Shown here piece by piece: positions 9,514 to 17,744 of a stretch of DNA of 64,000 bases. The position numbers were made by a program, and so were the translations under genes. Position 1 is the first letter of the stretch. Each line of letters opens with the position of its first letter. Origin of the DNA: Cohnella xylanilytica (GTDB taxonomy: Bacteria > Bacillota > Bacilli > Paenibacillales > Paenibacillaceae); assembly GCF_014212175.1 (NCBI RefSeq), contig NZ_JACJVR010000031.1, positions 62,001-126,000 on the forward strand, in the 5' to 3' direction. Below the pieces are notes generated by a model. The model saw only the letters and a program-made list of their open reading frames with translations. It was not told where the DNA came from and searched no databases.

Positions 9514-11098
9514 AGGATTTATCGCTGTCGACGGCTTCGAACAGCTTCCACCGGTCCCCGAACACTGCAGCGACTGTCCAGCCGGACATGCCTTGACGGA
9601 ATAAAGCCGGATATTGAATGTTTATGGCGTTCAACTGATCCAGGCCAGAGGGGTCAGGGACGAGCATATATTTTATTCCATATGCGGCTGGATCTTTGAG
9701 CGCTTGCTTGAAATCCCTGTCCGAAGTGACGACCATCTGTTTTTGCTTAGTGCTGCTAACGACGATCTCGGCTGCTCCGAATGAATCGAGCAGCACCAAA
9801 GAGTCGGGATTAGCCGTCAGAATATCATCCAAGCTAGTAGCAATGGCTCGGCTTAGCTTCATTTCTTCGTAGAGAGAATCTTCTTGAAAATGCAGCATGG
9901 AATATTCCTCTGGTGCCATCCTCGGATTATTCATTGCCTTGTAGGATAAGATTCCCGATGCGGCAATCGCCGCGCACATCAGAATGGCGAAGGCGTGACG
10001 CAATCGAGGGCGAACGACGTGCCATTCGCGACCGAGCCAAATGACGACAATCGGCAGAGGGTAGAAGAAAAACCGCAGCCACCCGTATGAAATTCCTTGG
10101 TATAGCATGTAAAACTGCAGCGTCGGTATCGAGACGATAAGAGCCCCCAAGATAAGAACATCTTTGCGGAATAGACGCCAGCTTAACAGTCGAAATAATA
10201 TAACGACCGCAAGCGGAGCCAGGAAAGGAACGGATTGCTTGACGACAAAAAAGATGACTTCTTTAACGTTATGTTTAATTCCGAGGAAGAACTCGTTTAA
10301 ATTGACAGACTGTCCTACGTTCGAGTAGTTCGAGTTCAAGAAGTAAAACGCATTGCCCATAATGGTATAGTTAAACCACAGCCACATTAGCACGGCGAAT
10401 AACATCGGCAAGATAAGCAAAATAAGAGTCGCTTCGAAGCGCGAGTACCCTCGTCGTAAGCCTTCGTTTGGACGGAGCTGCACGAGAAGGCAGCCGAATA
10501 AAACGGCGGCGGCGAATGGTATGGCCTCATAGCGGGTGAGGAATGCAAGACAAAGGGAAAAGCCGATCACGATAGCCGAAGTCATATTCTGTTCGTCCAT
10601 CCACTCGATAAGATATCGAATGGATAAAAGGATAAACAGGGCAAAGATGCTCTCGCTCATTCCGTTGGAGCCGAACACGTAAATAAAAGGATGAAAAGCG
10701 TATAACAACGTCCACAACACTCGATAAGCTAACGGCACGTTCTTGGAGCGAAGGGCCCCGTAGATGACCGCCGCTCCGAATCCGTTGAACAGGGCGGTAA
10801 CGATCATTCCCGAGATTCCATCCGCAGCCAAGGAAGGCCACCATTTCCAAAATGCTAGTATCGGTAGCTGCAGAAAGCTGGGCAAAGGATTCCACACGAA
10901 TCCGATGGCGCCTAGATGTGGATCCCGCGTATGCAAGACATAGAAAGCATTGGCCGTCCGGCTGATCGCATCCGTATAGACGAAATGGTTATTCAGCGCC
11001 CAGTACCAGATGGCCGGGGCTTCGGCTGCGGCAAGCAAGATGACTAGCAGCCACGTAGCTGAAAACTTTATTTTCCTCATTCGATACATCCTTGTCAT
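9491..11098 (-). CDS. GT39-like polytopic membrane glycosyltransferase
   Basis: The 535-residue product has about ten hydrophobic helices and a soluble C-terminal region of roughly 120 residues. The N-terminal loop after the first helix (NNHFVYTDAISRTANAFYV) carries an acidic residue like that of ArnT/PMT-type GT-C enzymes, which use polyprenyl-phosphate sugars outside the membrane. The start ATG overlaps the stop of the upstream GT2-GtrA gene in an ATGA arrangement, so translation is probably coupled. A polyprenyl-phosphate sugar made by the GT2-GtrA protein would be a natural donor. It is the last gene of the minus-strand operon starting at 14866. The acceptor is unknown. Confidence 0.8.
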   Translation of the reverse strand: MTRMYRMRKIKFSATWLLVILLAAAEAPAIWYWALNNHFVYTDAISRTANAFYVLHTRDPHLGAIGFVWNPLPSFLQLPILAFWKWWPSLAADGISGMIVTALFNGFGAAVIYGALRSKNVPLAYRVLWTLLYAFHPFIYVFGSNGMSESIFALFILLSIRYLIEWMDEQNMTSAIVIGFSLCLAFLTRYEAIPFAAAVLFGCLLVQLRPNEGLRRGYSRFEATLILLILPMLFAVLMWLWFNYTIMGNAFYFLNSNYSNVGQSVNLNEFFLGIKHNVKEVIFFVVKQSVPFLAPLAVVILFRLLSWRLFRKDVLILGALIVSIPTLQFYMLYQGISYGWLRFFFYPLPIVVIWLGREWHVVRPRLRHAFAILMCAAIAASGILSYKAMNNPRMAPEEYSMLHFQEDSLYEEMKLSRAIATSLDDILTANPDSLVLLDSFGAAEIVVSSTKQKQMVVTSDRDFKQALKDPAAYGIKYMLVPDPSGLDQLNAINIQYPALFRQGMSGWTVAAVFGDRWKLFEAVDSDKSFSPQTSR

Positions 11099-12234
11099 CC
11101 AACCCGTTCGACGACGTTCGATTTATGATCGTCCGCAGGGTGTTTGGCTTCCGATCCCGAAGAACCGCTCGTTCTGAAGGTCCAAATGCTGTTCATGGCG
11201 AAATTCCAGCCGGTCGACACGACGATACCGGTAAGCCCCGAGAATAAGTAATGAAAATCCAACAATCGGTGGGAGCCGTCGACGACAAGAGTGGATACTC
11301 CAAGGCCGCCTAAGCTGACGATAGAGAATTTAAGCATTCGGTACCAGAGCGAATCGGTTTTGGCATGCTTCCAAGTAAAGGTGTTATTCCAGGTGAAATT
11401 ATTGATGGTAGCGACCAAGGTGGCGATAATGAAGGAATAAGCGATGGGCAAGCCTGCAGTGACCAGAAGGACGTAACAAGTGCTGTTCACGATTACGCCG
11501 CTCAAACCGACGGCGCAAAATTTCCAAAATCTCAAATCCGGCTCACTGTTTCCGACTAACCGAATGAGATGGCGGACGTAATTGGCTTGCTCCTTCCAAT
11601 TAAATTTGGAGCTGCCAAGATCCCGCGCTTCGAACGAATAGGGGATCTCCACCACCTTGTTATACTCGGAACGGGCCAAAATCTCCAGGAGGATTTTCCA
11701 GCCAATAGGGTTTAACTCCTTGCTGAACGCGGCCTGTCTCCGAACGGCGAAATAGCCGCTGGTCGGATCGGTTATCGACCGTACCTTGCGAAGGGACATA
11801 CGCGCCATCATTCGCGCCGTCCAGGAGACGAGCTTCCGCCAAACGTTTAGCCCGCCGTCGCTTCCTCCTGGAATGAATCGGGACGGAACGATGATATCGG
11901 CCCCTTCCAGACGAATGGCCTCAATGACTCTCGGCAGGCTCTCGGGAGGGTGCTGCATGTCCGCGTCCATGACGATAAACCAATCGCCCTGAGCTATTGC
12001 GAATCCTTCTAGAATAGCCGTGCTGAGCCCCGAACCGTTGTCACGGTGCAGATAACGGATGCGGCTGTCGGATCGGGCCAATCCTTCCAACCGCCGGACG
12101 GTCTCGTCGTCGCTGTCGTCAACGAACATAATCTCATAAGAGACGGTATCCGGCATCGAGCGCAAGATCCTCTCCGACAACAGTTCTACATTGACACCCT
12201 CGTTACGGCTTGGAACGATGATACTGATATCCAT
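11095..12234 (-). CDS. GT2 glycosyltransferase fused to a GtrA-like flippase domain
   Basis: Residues 1-220 form a family 2 glycosyltransferase of the dolichyl/polyprenyl-phosphate sugar synthase type (IIVPSRNEG, FVDDSDD, MDADMQHPPESLP). Residues about 235-360 form a GtrA-type domain of four membrane helices (KFCAVGLSGVIVNSTCYVLL, NNFTWNNTFTWKH). Such fusions make a polyprenyl-phosphate-linked sugar and move it across the membrane for a GT-C enzyme; that enzyme is plausibly the next gene, which overlaps by 4 bp. The gene lies 59 bp after the MshEN-GT2 gene. The sugar cannot be deduced. Confidence 0.9.
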   Translation of the reverse strand: MDISIIVPSRNEGVNVELLSERILRSMPDTVSYEIMFVDDSDDETVRRLEGLARSDSRIRYLHRDNGSGLSTAILEGFAIAQGDWFIVMDADMQHPPESLPRVIEAIRLEGADIIVPSRFIPGGSDGGLNVWRKLVSWTARMMARMSLRKVRSITDPTSGYFAVRRQAAFSKELNPIGWKILLEILARSEYNKVVEIPYSFEARDLGSSKFNWKEQANYVRHLIRLVGNSEPDLRFWKFCAVGLSGVIVNSTCYVLLVTAGLPIAYSFIIATLVATINNFTWNNTFTWKHAKTDSLWYRMLKFSIVSLGGLGVSTLVVDGSHRLLDFHYLFSGLTGIVVSTGWNFAMNSIWTFRTSGSSGSEAKHPADDHKSNVVERVG

Positions 12235-12293
12235 CTTATCCCCTCGCTTTGTTCACATGAACGGCTAGAATCGAATGGCTGGCGACGAGCGAA

Positions 12294-14609
12294 TCACCCT
12301 TCCAAACCGGGGGCAGCGTCATCGAAGTGGGAAGTGGTATCCAAGCCGTGCGTCGTTTTCTCCCAATAGAACGGTTTGACGATCAATTGCCATGCCGCTT
12401 TGTAGGCGGCAATACTCATCATCACCCAATAAAGAGGGGTAATGAGAGCGTATTTGACCAACGAATACGGAATCCAATTTTCCTGCTTCTTCTCCATGTC
12501 CTTGATGACCCAGTAGACCCCGGCGATGTTGCTGTATACGAAAAAGAAGTTGCCTATCAGGAACTCAACCGCGGCCATATAGTAGATCGGACCCGGAAAA
12601 AATTGCGGAATAAATTCCATGTGCCAGCCGTACCAAAGCACGATCATCAGCCAGAAGAAGGGGTTCAACAAAGGAAGGGCGGGCGTGGCGAGCACCATGA
12701 CCTGGAATCCGAAAAAACCTTTGGGCCCGATCTCCTTCCATAGACGGATCGGATTGCGCATATGGACAAGCCAAGTCTGCATGTATCCCTTGATCCAGCG
12801 GGATCGCTGGCGTATCCAGTTCCCGAATCGGCTATTGGCTTCTTCCCAAGTGCGTGAATCGACGATGGCCGTCTTGTATCCCGCCTTGTACAATCGAATG
12901 CCCAAGTCGGCATCTTCGGTAACGTTGAACGGATCCCAGGCGTTCAGTTCCTTCAGAACGGACAGCTTAAAATGATTGGACGTCCCGCCAAGCGGGATTG
13001 GAACGTCCAGCCTCATGATCCCTGGAAGTAAAAGTTCGAACCAGATGCTGTATTCCTGAGTAAACCAACGGGTAAGCAAGTTCTGGGTACTGTTGAAATA
13101 GTTAAGCTTAGCTTGAATACAGGCATAATCCTCCGGACAGCTCTTGAACGTCGCGTAAACTTTTTTTAATTGGTCGGGATCGGGGAGATCCTCTGCGTCG
13201 TAGATTACCACGTATTCCCCTCGCGCCCGAATGAGCCCGTAGTTGCAGGCTTTCGGCTTGGTTTTAGGCAGGCTGTCGGGTACGACCAGAACCGTATAGT
13301 AAGCAGGGAGCTTCATGGTCCGAAGAACTTCCCGCATCTCGATGTCGTCCTCTTCGATCAAGAGCCTAACGTCTAATTTTGCTTTCGGGTAATCCAATCG
13401 TTCCAAATTGCGAATGAGCTTCGGCAACACTTGCGCTTCCTTGTACATGGGAACAAGGATCGTATACACCGGAAGCTCCCTTTCATCGATAGCCGAAAGT
13501 TCCTCCGGCGTGAAACGGTATTGGGCCCCTTTGCTGGAACCTAACATGACGATCCAGAATTTAAAGACCGTCATGGCGAAATAGAACATCTGAACGAGCA
13601 CGTTGACGAAAAGGGCCGTCTTCCAAAAGTCGAACAGGAGCCCCGCGATCAAGAATAACAGCATCAACGCGGCAACCGCGATCTGGGCGCGGGTGAATGT
13701 CGTCTGGGCGGAATTGTGCGGCTGCTCGATAGCCAGCTTGGAGGTGCTCTCGTGCATCATCTCGTCGCCGTACACCTGGGCCCAGAACTTCTCCATCTCG
13801 CTGTGCGTCGCAAGCACCTGCTCGATGGGCATCTCGAGCATTCGCTCCAGCTCGCTTCTTCGCTCGTCGCTTAGCGGCGCGTTCACGGCCGCCAGATAGC
13901 GGTTGGAGTATTGGTGCACGATGACGACTCCGTATTCCCTGGCGATCTTCTCGGGAAGCTTGACCTGGGTGTCCAAGCTCAGCTCCGTTCCGATCCGGCC
14001 GATGTTGTTCTGAGTGGCAATCGCCCGATACAGCTGTTCGGGCTCGAGCATCTGCAGCGATAGGAGCACGTCGCCGAGCATGCCGCCGCTCTGCTTCTGG
14101 AATTCGAGCGCCTTGCCCAACTGCTCCGAGGTGATATACTTCATCTCGACCAGCAGATCGCCGAGCCGCCCCTTCTGTGAAGAAGGCTGCAAATATGGCT
14201 TCAATTGCTCGGCAGTCACGAAGCCGAGATCGATCATAATGTCGCCGAGCCGCCCGCCGAATTGCTTCTGCCTCGCGATTACCGTGTCCAATTGGGCCTT
14301 CGTCAGCAGTCCTTCGGCGACGAGACGGTCGCCCATCCGCCCGCTTCGTGCGGGGGCGGTCGTTTCGGACGGGACGGGAAGGACGTCTTGGGGAGCGTTC
14401 TCCAGCTCGCGGCTCCGCTTATGGGACTCTTCGATCTGCCGTTCGAGCTCTTGGGCTTCGTTGTCGAGACGCAGCAGGACGAAAGACTGCTCCGCGCGGC
14501 TCCTCTCGAGCCTTGCCCGGGCATCGTCGGCATGTTTCTTCAGCTCTTGGAGTCGCTTGTTGCCTTTGCCGATAGGGATTCCGTTGATTTGAAGTCGAAG
14601 CCTGCTCAT
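12294..14609 (-). CDS. Processive GT2 synthase with N-terminal tandem MshEN-like repeats
   Basis: The 771-residue protein has a coiled coil (about 15-72), then four repeats with MshEN spacing starting at residues 91 (RMGDRLVAEG), 120 (RLGDIMIDLG), 148 (RLGDLLVEMK) and 177 (MLGDVLLSLQ), then a GspE-N-like fold to about 285. Two membrane helices (about 308-355), a GT2 domain (YDAEDLPD, TEDADLG, QRSRW) and further membrane helices follow. MshEN domains bind c-di-GMP through paired 24-residue motifs; E. coli NfrB joins one to a glycosyltransferase. QxxRW marks processive polymer synthases. Each MshEN pair here is half degenerate: motif 2 lacks the final Gln and motif 4 the initial Arg. A c-di-GMP-regulated polysaccharide synthase is therefore inferred, not shown. 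The start overlaps the small upstream gene by 4 bp. Confidence 0.88.
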   Translation of the reverse strand: MSRLRLQINGIPIGKGNKRLQELKKHADDARARLERSRAEQSFVLLRLDNEAQELERQIEESHKRSRELENAPQDVLPVPSETTAPARSGRMGDRLVAEGLLTKAQLDTVIARQKQFGGRLGDIMIDLGFVTAEQLKPYLQPSSQKGRLGDLLVEMKYITSEQLGKALEFQKQSGGMLGDVLLSLQMLEPEQLYRAIATQNNIGRIGTELSLDTQVKLPEKIAREYGVVIVHQYSNRYLAAVNAPLSDERRSELERMLEMPIEQVLATHSEMEKFWAQVYGDEMMHESTSKLAIEQPHNSAQTTFTRAQIAVAALMLLFLIAGLLFDFWKTALFVNVLVQMFYFAMTVFKFWIVMLGSSKGAQYRFTPEELSAIDERELPVYTILVPMYKEAQVLPKLIRNLERLDYPKAKLDVRLLIEEDDIEMREVLRTMKLPAYYTVLVVPDSLPKTKPKACNYGLIRARGEYVVIYDAEDLPDPDQLKKVYATFKSCPEDYACIQAKLNYFNSTQNLLTRWFTQEYSIWFELLLPGIMRLDVPIPLGGTSNHFKLSVLKELNAWDPFNVTEDADLGIRLYKAGYKTAIVDSRTWEEANSRFGNWIRQRSRWIKGYMQTWLVHMRNPIRLWKEIGPKGFFGFQVMVLATPALPLLNPFFWLMIVLWYGWHMEFIPQFFPGPIYYMAAVEFLIGNFFFVYSNIAGVYWVIKDMEKKQENWIPYSLVKYALITPLYWVMMSIAAYKAAWQLIVKPFYWEKTTHGLDTTSHFDDAAPGLEG

Positions 14610-14866
14610 TGAACGACCTGTCCTTCGATCAAGCTTCGTTCGGTCTCCCGGGCGATCCTAAGCTCTTCGCGAAGCTTGGCGTTGCGGGCGACTTTGGCCC
14701 GGTATTCCTCGGCGAACAGGCGGTCTTCCTCTATTCTCGCCGCTTCCAGCGACTCGATAAGCGATTGAAGCTCGCTGATCCGACTCTCGAAGTCGGACGC
14801 GCGATAGCCGATGATCGATCGCCATCCGCCGTTCTTCCGGCTGCGATAGGATCGGCTGGTTCTCAT
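14606..14866 (-). CDS. Small coiled-coil protein leading the MshEN-GT2 operon
   Basis: The 86-residue protein has a basic N-terminus (SRSYRSRKNGGWRS) followed by a predicted coiled coil rich in Glu, Arg and Leu. A GGAGGTC site precedes the ATG, and the stop overlaps the next gene's start in an ATGA arrangement, which makes it a real and translationally coupled gene. No family was recognised. Since the next protein also begins with a coiled coil, the two may interact. The operon promoter may be the TATAGT-like box about 125 bp upstream, which has only a weak -35. Confidence 0.7.
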   Translation of the reverse strand: MRTSRSYRSRKNGGWRSIIGYRASDFESRISELQSLIESLEAARIEEDRLFAEEYRAKVARNAKLREELRIARETERSLIEGQVVQ

Positions 14867-15275
14867 TGCAGATCGACCTCCATGTCGGATGGTTGCTTAA
14901 GCTTTAACAGAATGAGACGCCGAAACCAAAGTAGATTAAAGGGCGGCTACTTTGCACGTTCAGTTCGGGGCGGTTAGGCATCAAGGTTGAATTTGGTTAT
15001 TTAGCACTATAAAGATACAAAAGTTTACTGAAAAAAAACTGAACAGAGCTGGACGAAGAGAAAGTTTTTTCTTCGTTATCGGGTGGATAGGCCTAAAAAA
15101 TACAGGATTTACTTTTTTAATATAGACCGAAAGAACTATAATCGAGTATAAAGGAAAATCGCCCGTCTTGGAATGGAAAGAGGTTCGGAGAAGGGAAACG
15201 AAATCATAGTCCGCTATACTTATTCAGAAATTGTTCAGCGGTATCTGTTACGCTGGTGCACATTGCGTCGTAAAG
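14867..15275. other. AT-rich intergenic region
   Basis: About 400 bp without a convincing gene, markedly more AT-rich than the rest of the window. It holds a possible minus-strand promoter (TTTTCA, 17 bp, TATAGT) and the 18-bp repeat at 15223. No GEMM-type c-di-GMP riboswitch core could be recognised. Just upstream of the small coiled-coil gene a short minus-strand frame ends in MEVDLQ, overlapping that gene's start; it has no usable start further up. Confidence 0.5.
15223..15240 (+). repeat. 18-bp sequence repeated at 52220-52237 (TTCAG direct repeat)
   Basis: TTCAGAAATTGTTCAGCG occurs here and, identically, at 52220-52237. Internally it is a direct repeat of TTCAG with an 11-bp period, the layout of sites bound by OmpR/PhoP-family response regulators. 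No binding protein can be named. Confidence 0.55.
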
Positions 15276-15301
15276 AAGCCGAACTTGGTGAAGTTCGGCT
15301 T
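15276..15301 (-). terminator. Terminator of the GH114-like gene
   Basis: An 11-bp perfect stem (AAGCCGAACTT / AAGTTCGGCTT) with a 4-base loop lies 13 bp beyond the stop; on the minus strand it is followed by CTTTAC. Confidence 0.65.
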
Positions 15302-15314
15302 GTCGGACCGGATA

Positions 15315-16352
15315 TTAGCTAGTAATCTCCAATTGTTCGGGGAATCGGTAGTACTGGTCTCCTTGGACGGAGTGAAGCCTGAAGCCGGCTCTCGCGAAAT
15401 CCCGGTTCTCGTATTTAGCCGTATAGGCGACGTCCCGGGTGTAGAAGTCCGAATAGTTCTTGCTGTAAGGGAACCGACGGACGAGATCGTGGTAGGGCTT
15501 GGCGGACGAGTAATAGATAGGCGATACCCCGTAGGCGTCCAAGGAGAAGACGCCTGCGGCCGCTTCGTTCATACGGAAGAACTTGCGGAGGGCATCGCTC
15601 GAGAATTGTTCGTAATCCGCACTGCTGACGCTCATCAAACGAATGCCAAGGTGCATGCGGTAGTAGAGCGCCTTGTCCATCTTGGTCCGGAATCGCGAAG
15701 AGAAGGCGCTCGGGCTATTCGCCTTGGTGATGTCGGTGGGAAGCAGGAAGCTCTCCAGCAGGTAGATGTCCCTTCCATCCATCGCCGTCTTAAGAGACTT
15801 GGAATTATGAGCCGGGTCGTAGGCGCTGCTTAACACGTCGTCGGGATTCCAGGCGTTTACGAACGCCACCATATTCTTGTCGTGAATATAGCGTACGATC
15901 TCGTTAAACCGGATTCTCGTTCCGCCGTAATCGTAGCCCGCATCGTCCAAGAAGATCCCGTCGGCTCCCATGTCGAGCCATAGATCGGTTCGCCTCTTCA
16001 ACTCCTTCATCGGGTACTTGATCTTCGTATAATCCAGATCGATATACCCGTAGAATTGTACGTTCGGGGAGATCCCGCGAACTTTGCGCATAACTTCGGC
16101 GGTAGAGTCGTGGTGCCCGTCGGAAGGCAGCTCCAGTCCCTCGCCGAACACGATATGATCGTATTGCGCGAAGAGGTCCGCGGCTTGATCTGCGTTCCAT
16201 AGCCCGTTCACGCCCTCGGGAGTTCCGTAATAGATTAGCAGCTTGTTGCCGCCAGCGGAGGCGATCTCCGCCGAAGCCTGTCCGACAGGCAGAGCGGCTG
16301 CGGCAAGCCAGAGGGAGAGCAGGCAGAGTATTGCGCTCTTTCGGTTCATCAT
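15315..16352 (-). CDS. Secreted GH114-like glycoside hydrolase (polygalactosaminidase type, PelA-hydrolase-like)
   Basis: The 345-residue protein has a signal peptide (ending near ASA at residues 26-28) and a TIM-barrel domain of the GH114/TM1410 kind: KLLIYYGTPEG, YGYIDLDY and WLDMGADGIFLDDAGYDYG with likely catalytic acidic residues, then VAFVNAWNP. GH114 enzymes cleave alpha-1,4-galactosamine polymers, and the hydrolase half of Pseudomonas PelA is related. It is divergent from the pel operon, so it probably supplies the Pel-cleaving activity that the operon's PelA lacks. The start is the first of two adjacent ATGs behind GGAGGAG; a longer upstream frame is not needed. Whether it trims, releases or degrades Pel is unknown. 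Confidence 0.85.
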   Translation of the reverse strand: MMNRKSAILCLLSLWLAAAALPVGQASAEIASAGGNKLLIYYGTPEGVNGLWNADQAADLFAQYDHIVFGEGLELPSDGHHDSTAEVMRKVRGISPNVQFYGYIDLDYTKIKYPMKELKRRTDLWLDMGADGIFLDDAGYDYGGTRIRFNEIVRYIHDKNMVAFVNAWNPDDVLSSAYDPAHNSKSLKTAMDGRDIYLLESFLLPTDITKANSPSAFSSRFRTKMDKALYYRMHLGIRLMSVSSADYEQFSSDALRKFFRMNEAAAGVFSLDAYGVSPIYYSSAKPYHDLVRRFPYSKNYSDFYTRDVAYTAKYENRDFARAGFRLHSVQGDQYYRFPEQLEITS

Positions 16353-16390
16353 GGTGACTCCTCCGATCGTAAGTTCTAAGAAGTTATTAT

Positions 16391-16403
16391 GCCTATTATA
16401 GGC
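16391..16403. promoter_or_regulatory. Palindrome in the divergent pel/GH114 promoter region
   Basis: GCCTATTATAGGC is a perfect 13-bp palindrome with a central T. It lies between the divergent hydrolase and epimerase genes and overlaps possible -10 sequences, so it could be an operator. No regulator is known. Confidence 0.4.
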
Positions 16404-16475
16404 GCAACGATTATCGGAAGCTATTCGCAAAAAGAACGAGATTCTGTTGAAATTCGTCCAAACGGGGTGCCTGAA

Positions 16476-17744
16476 GTGAAAGTGCTTATTACAGGGGGCT
16501 ATGGGTTCATAGGTTCGACCATAGCCGAACGGTTCCATAAGGAAGGCCATGATATCTATGTGATCGACGACTTGTCTACCGGACGGAAGGAGCACCTGAC
16601 CGTTCCCCACAAGGCTTATTTGATGGATGTGGCCGATCCTTCCTGCGATGAAGTATTCGCCAGCGTAGCCTTCGACGTCGTCATTCACCTCGCGGCCCAA
16701 GTCGATGTCGCCACTTCTATGAGGGAACCCGTCGCGGATACGAGGACGAACGTCCTCGGATTGGTCAATATCCTGAACTGCGCGGCGAAGCACGGCGTCA
16801 AGAAGCTGATCTTCGCTTCCTCCGCCGCCGTGTACGGGAACGCCGAGCGAATTCCCGTCAAGGAGGAGGACGCGGGCCAGACCCAGTCCGTCTACGGGCT
16901 GAACAAATGGCTCGGGGAATTGTATTGCGGCCGATGGGGCGATTATTATGGGTTGAAGACGCTCTGCTTCCGATTCGCCAACGTGTACGGCCCCAAGCAG
17001 GGGAATGGGGGCGAGGGAGGCGTCGTGTCGATTTTCCTGGAGGCGGCGTTGCGGGGAGAGCCTATTCAAGTATTCGGGGACGGGACGCAGACGAGGGACT
17101 TCATCTATGTCGGAGACATCGCCGATGCAGTGCTGCGCGGCGCGACGAGTGACGCTTCCGGAGTCATGAACTTATCGACCGGCAGGGAGACCTCCATTAA
17201 CGAACTTATCGGCATCGTAAGGGAGTTTCATCCGATCCCGGAGCCGGAATACCGAGATCCGCGTCCAGGCGATATCGGCCGATCGTGTCTGGACAACGAG
17301 ACGGCCAAGAAGACGCTCGATTGGGTGCCGCTCTTTACGGTCAGGGAAGGGCTGGAGATCACCTACGAATGGGCGGCGTCCCGCTCCGCCCGGCAGGCTC
17401 TCGCCGCCGAACGCAAACCGCGCCGCAGCTGGCACAAGAGAGTTCGTAAGCTGCGAGGGTACGCGGAGAATATAATCCTTTTGGGAATTCTAGTTGCGTA
17501 CATGACCGCAAGTCCCTATTCGGTTCCGGGAACGGGGGCTGGATCTGTTTCTAGTCTATATTTTGCTGATGGGGCTTTTCTATGGAACCCGGCAGTCCGT
17601 GCCCGCGACCGTCGGAGTCATTGCCTACTTGTTCGTCCGGAATTTGGCGGACGGTTGGTACTGGGGGAACGTCATTACGGATACTCAATTCCTGTTTCAA
17701 TCTTCGATTTATTTGTTCTTCGGCCTGGCAGTCGGATTCGTTAA
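16476..17744 (+). CDS. pelX: PelX-like UDP-N-acetylhexosamine 4-epimerase, reading into the start of PelD before a frame break
   Basis: Residues 1 to about 300 form an extended short-chain NAD-dependent epimerase: GGYGFIGS nucleotide motif at the start, SSAAVYGN with the catalytic Ser, YGLNKW with the YxxxK pair, and FRFANVYGPKQGNGG. This fits conversion of UDP-GlcNAc to UDP-GalNAc for Pel. No stop separates it from a linker and a hydrophobic helix (NIILLGILVAYMTASPYS) that looks like PelD membrane helix 1. The frame then becomes nonsense (RDRRSHCLLVRP) while PelD continues in the next frame. Removing one G from the GGGGG run at 17534-17538 would join both into one epimerase-PelD protein. The GTG at 16476 is preferred, with GGGGTG upstream; ATG 16389 lies in the promoter region. 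Confidence 0.8.
   Translation: MKVLITGGYGFIGSTIAERFHKEGHDIYVIDDLSTGRKEHLTVPHKAYLMDVADPSCDEVFASVAFDVVIHLAAQVDVATSMREPVADTRTNVLGLVNILNCAAKHGVKKLIFASSAAVYGNAERIPVKEEDAGQTQSVYGLNKWLGELYCGRWGDYYGLKTLCFRFANVYGPKQGNGGEGGVVSIFLEAALRGEPIQVFGDGTQTRDFIYVGDIADAVLRGATSDASGVMNLSTGRETSINELIGIVREFHPIPEPEYRDPRPGDIGRSCLDNETAKKTLDWVPLFTVREGLEITYEWAASRSARQALAAERKPRRSWHKRVRKLRGYAENIILLGILVAYMTASPYSVPGTGAGSVSSLYFADGAFLWNPAVRARDRRSHCLLVRPEFGGRLVLGERHYGYSIPVSIFDLFVLRPGSRIR

Noticed and set aside
14867-15275. c-di-GMP riboswitch before the MshEN-GT2 operon
   Set aside because: The region was read on both strands for the GEMM core and conserved tetraloop receptor segments; none was recognisable. A covariance-model search would decide.
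16389-16475. Earlier ATG start for the epimerase
   Set aside because: The added residues do not resemble the family, the codons fall within the palindrome and promoter region, and GTG 16476 starts exactly at the Rossmann strand with a GGGGTG upstream.
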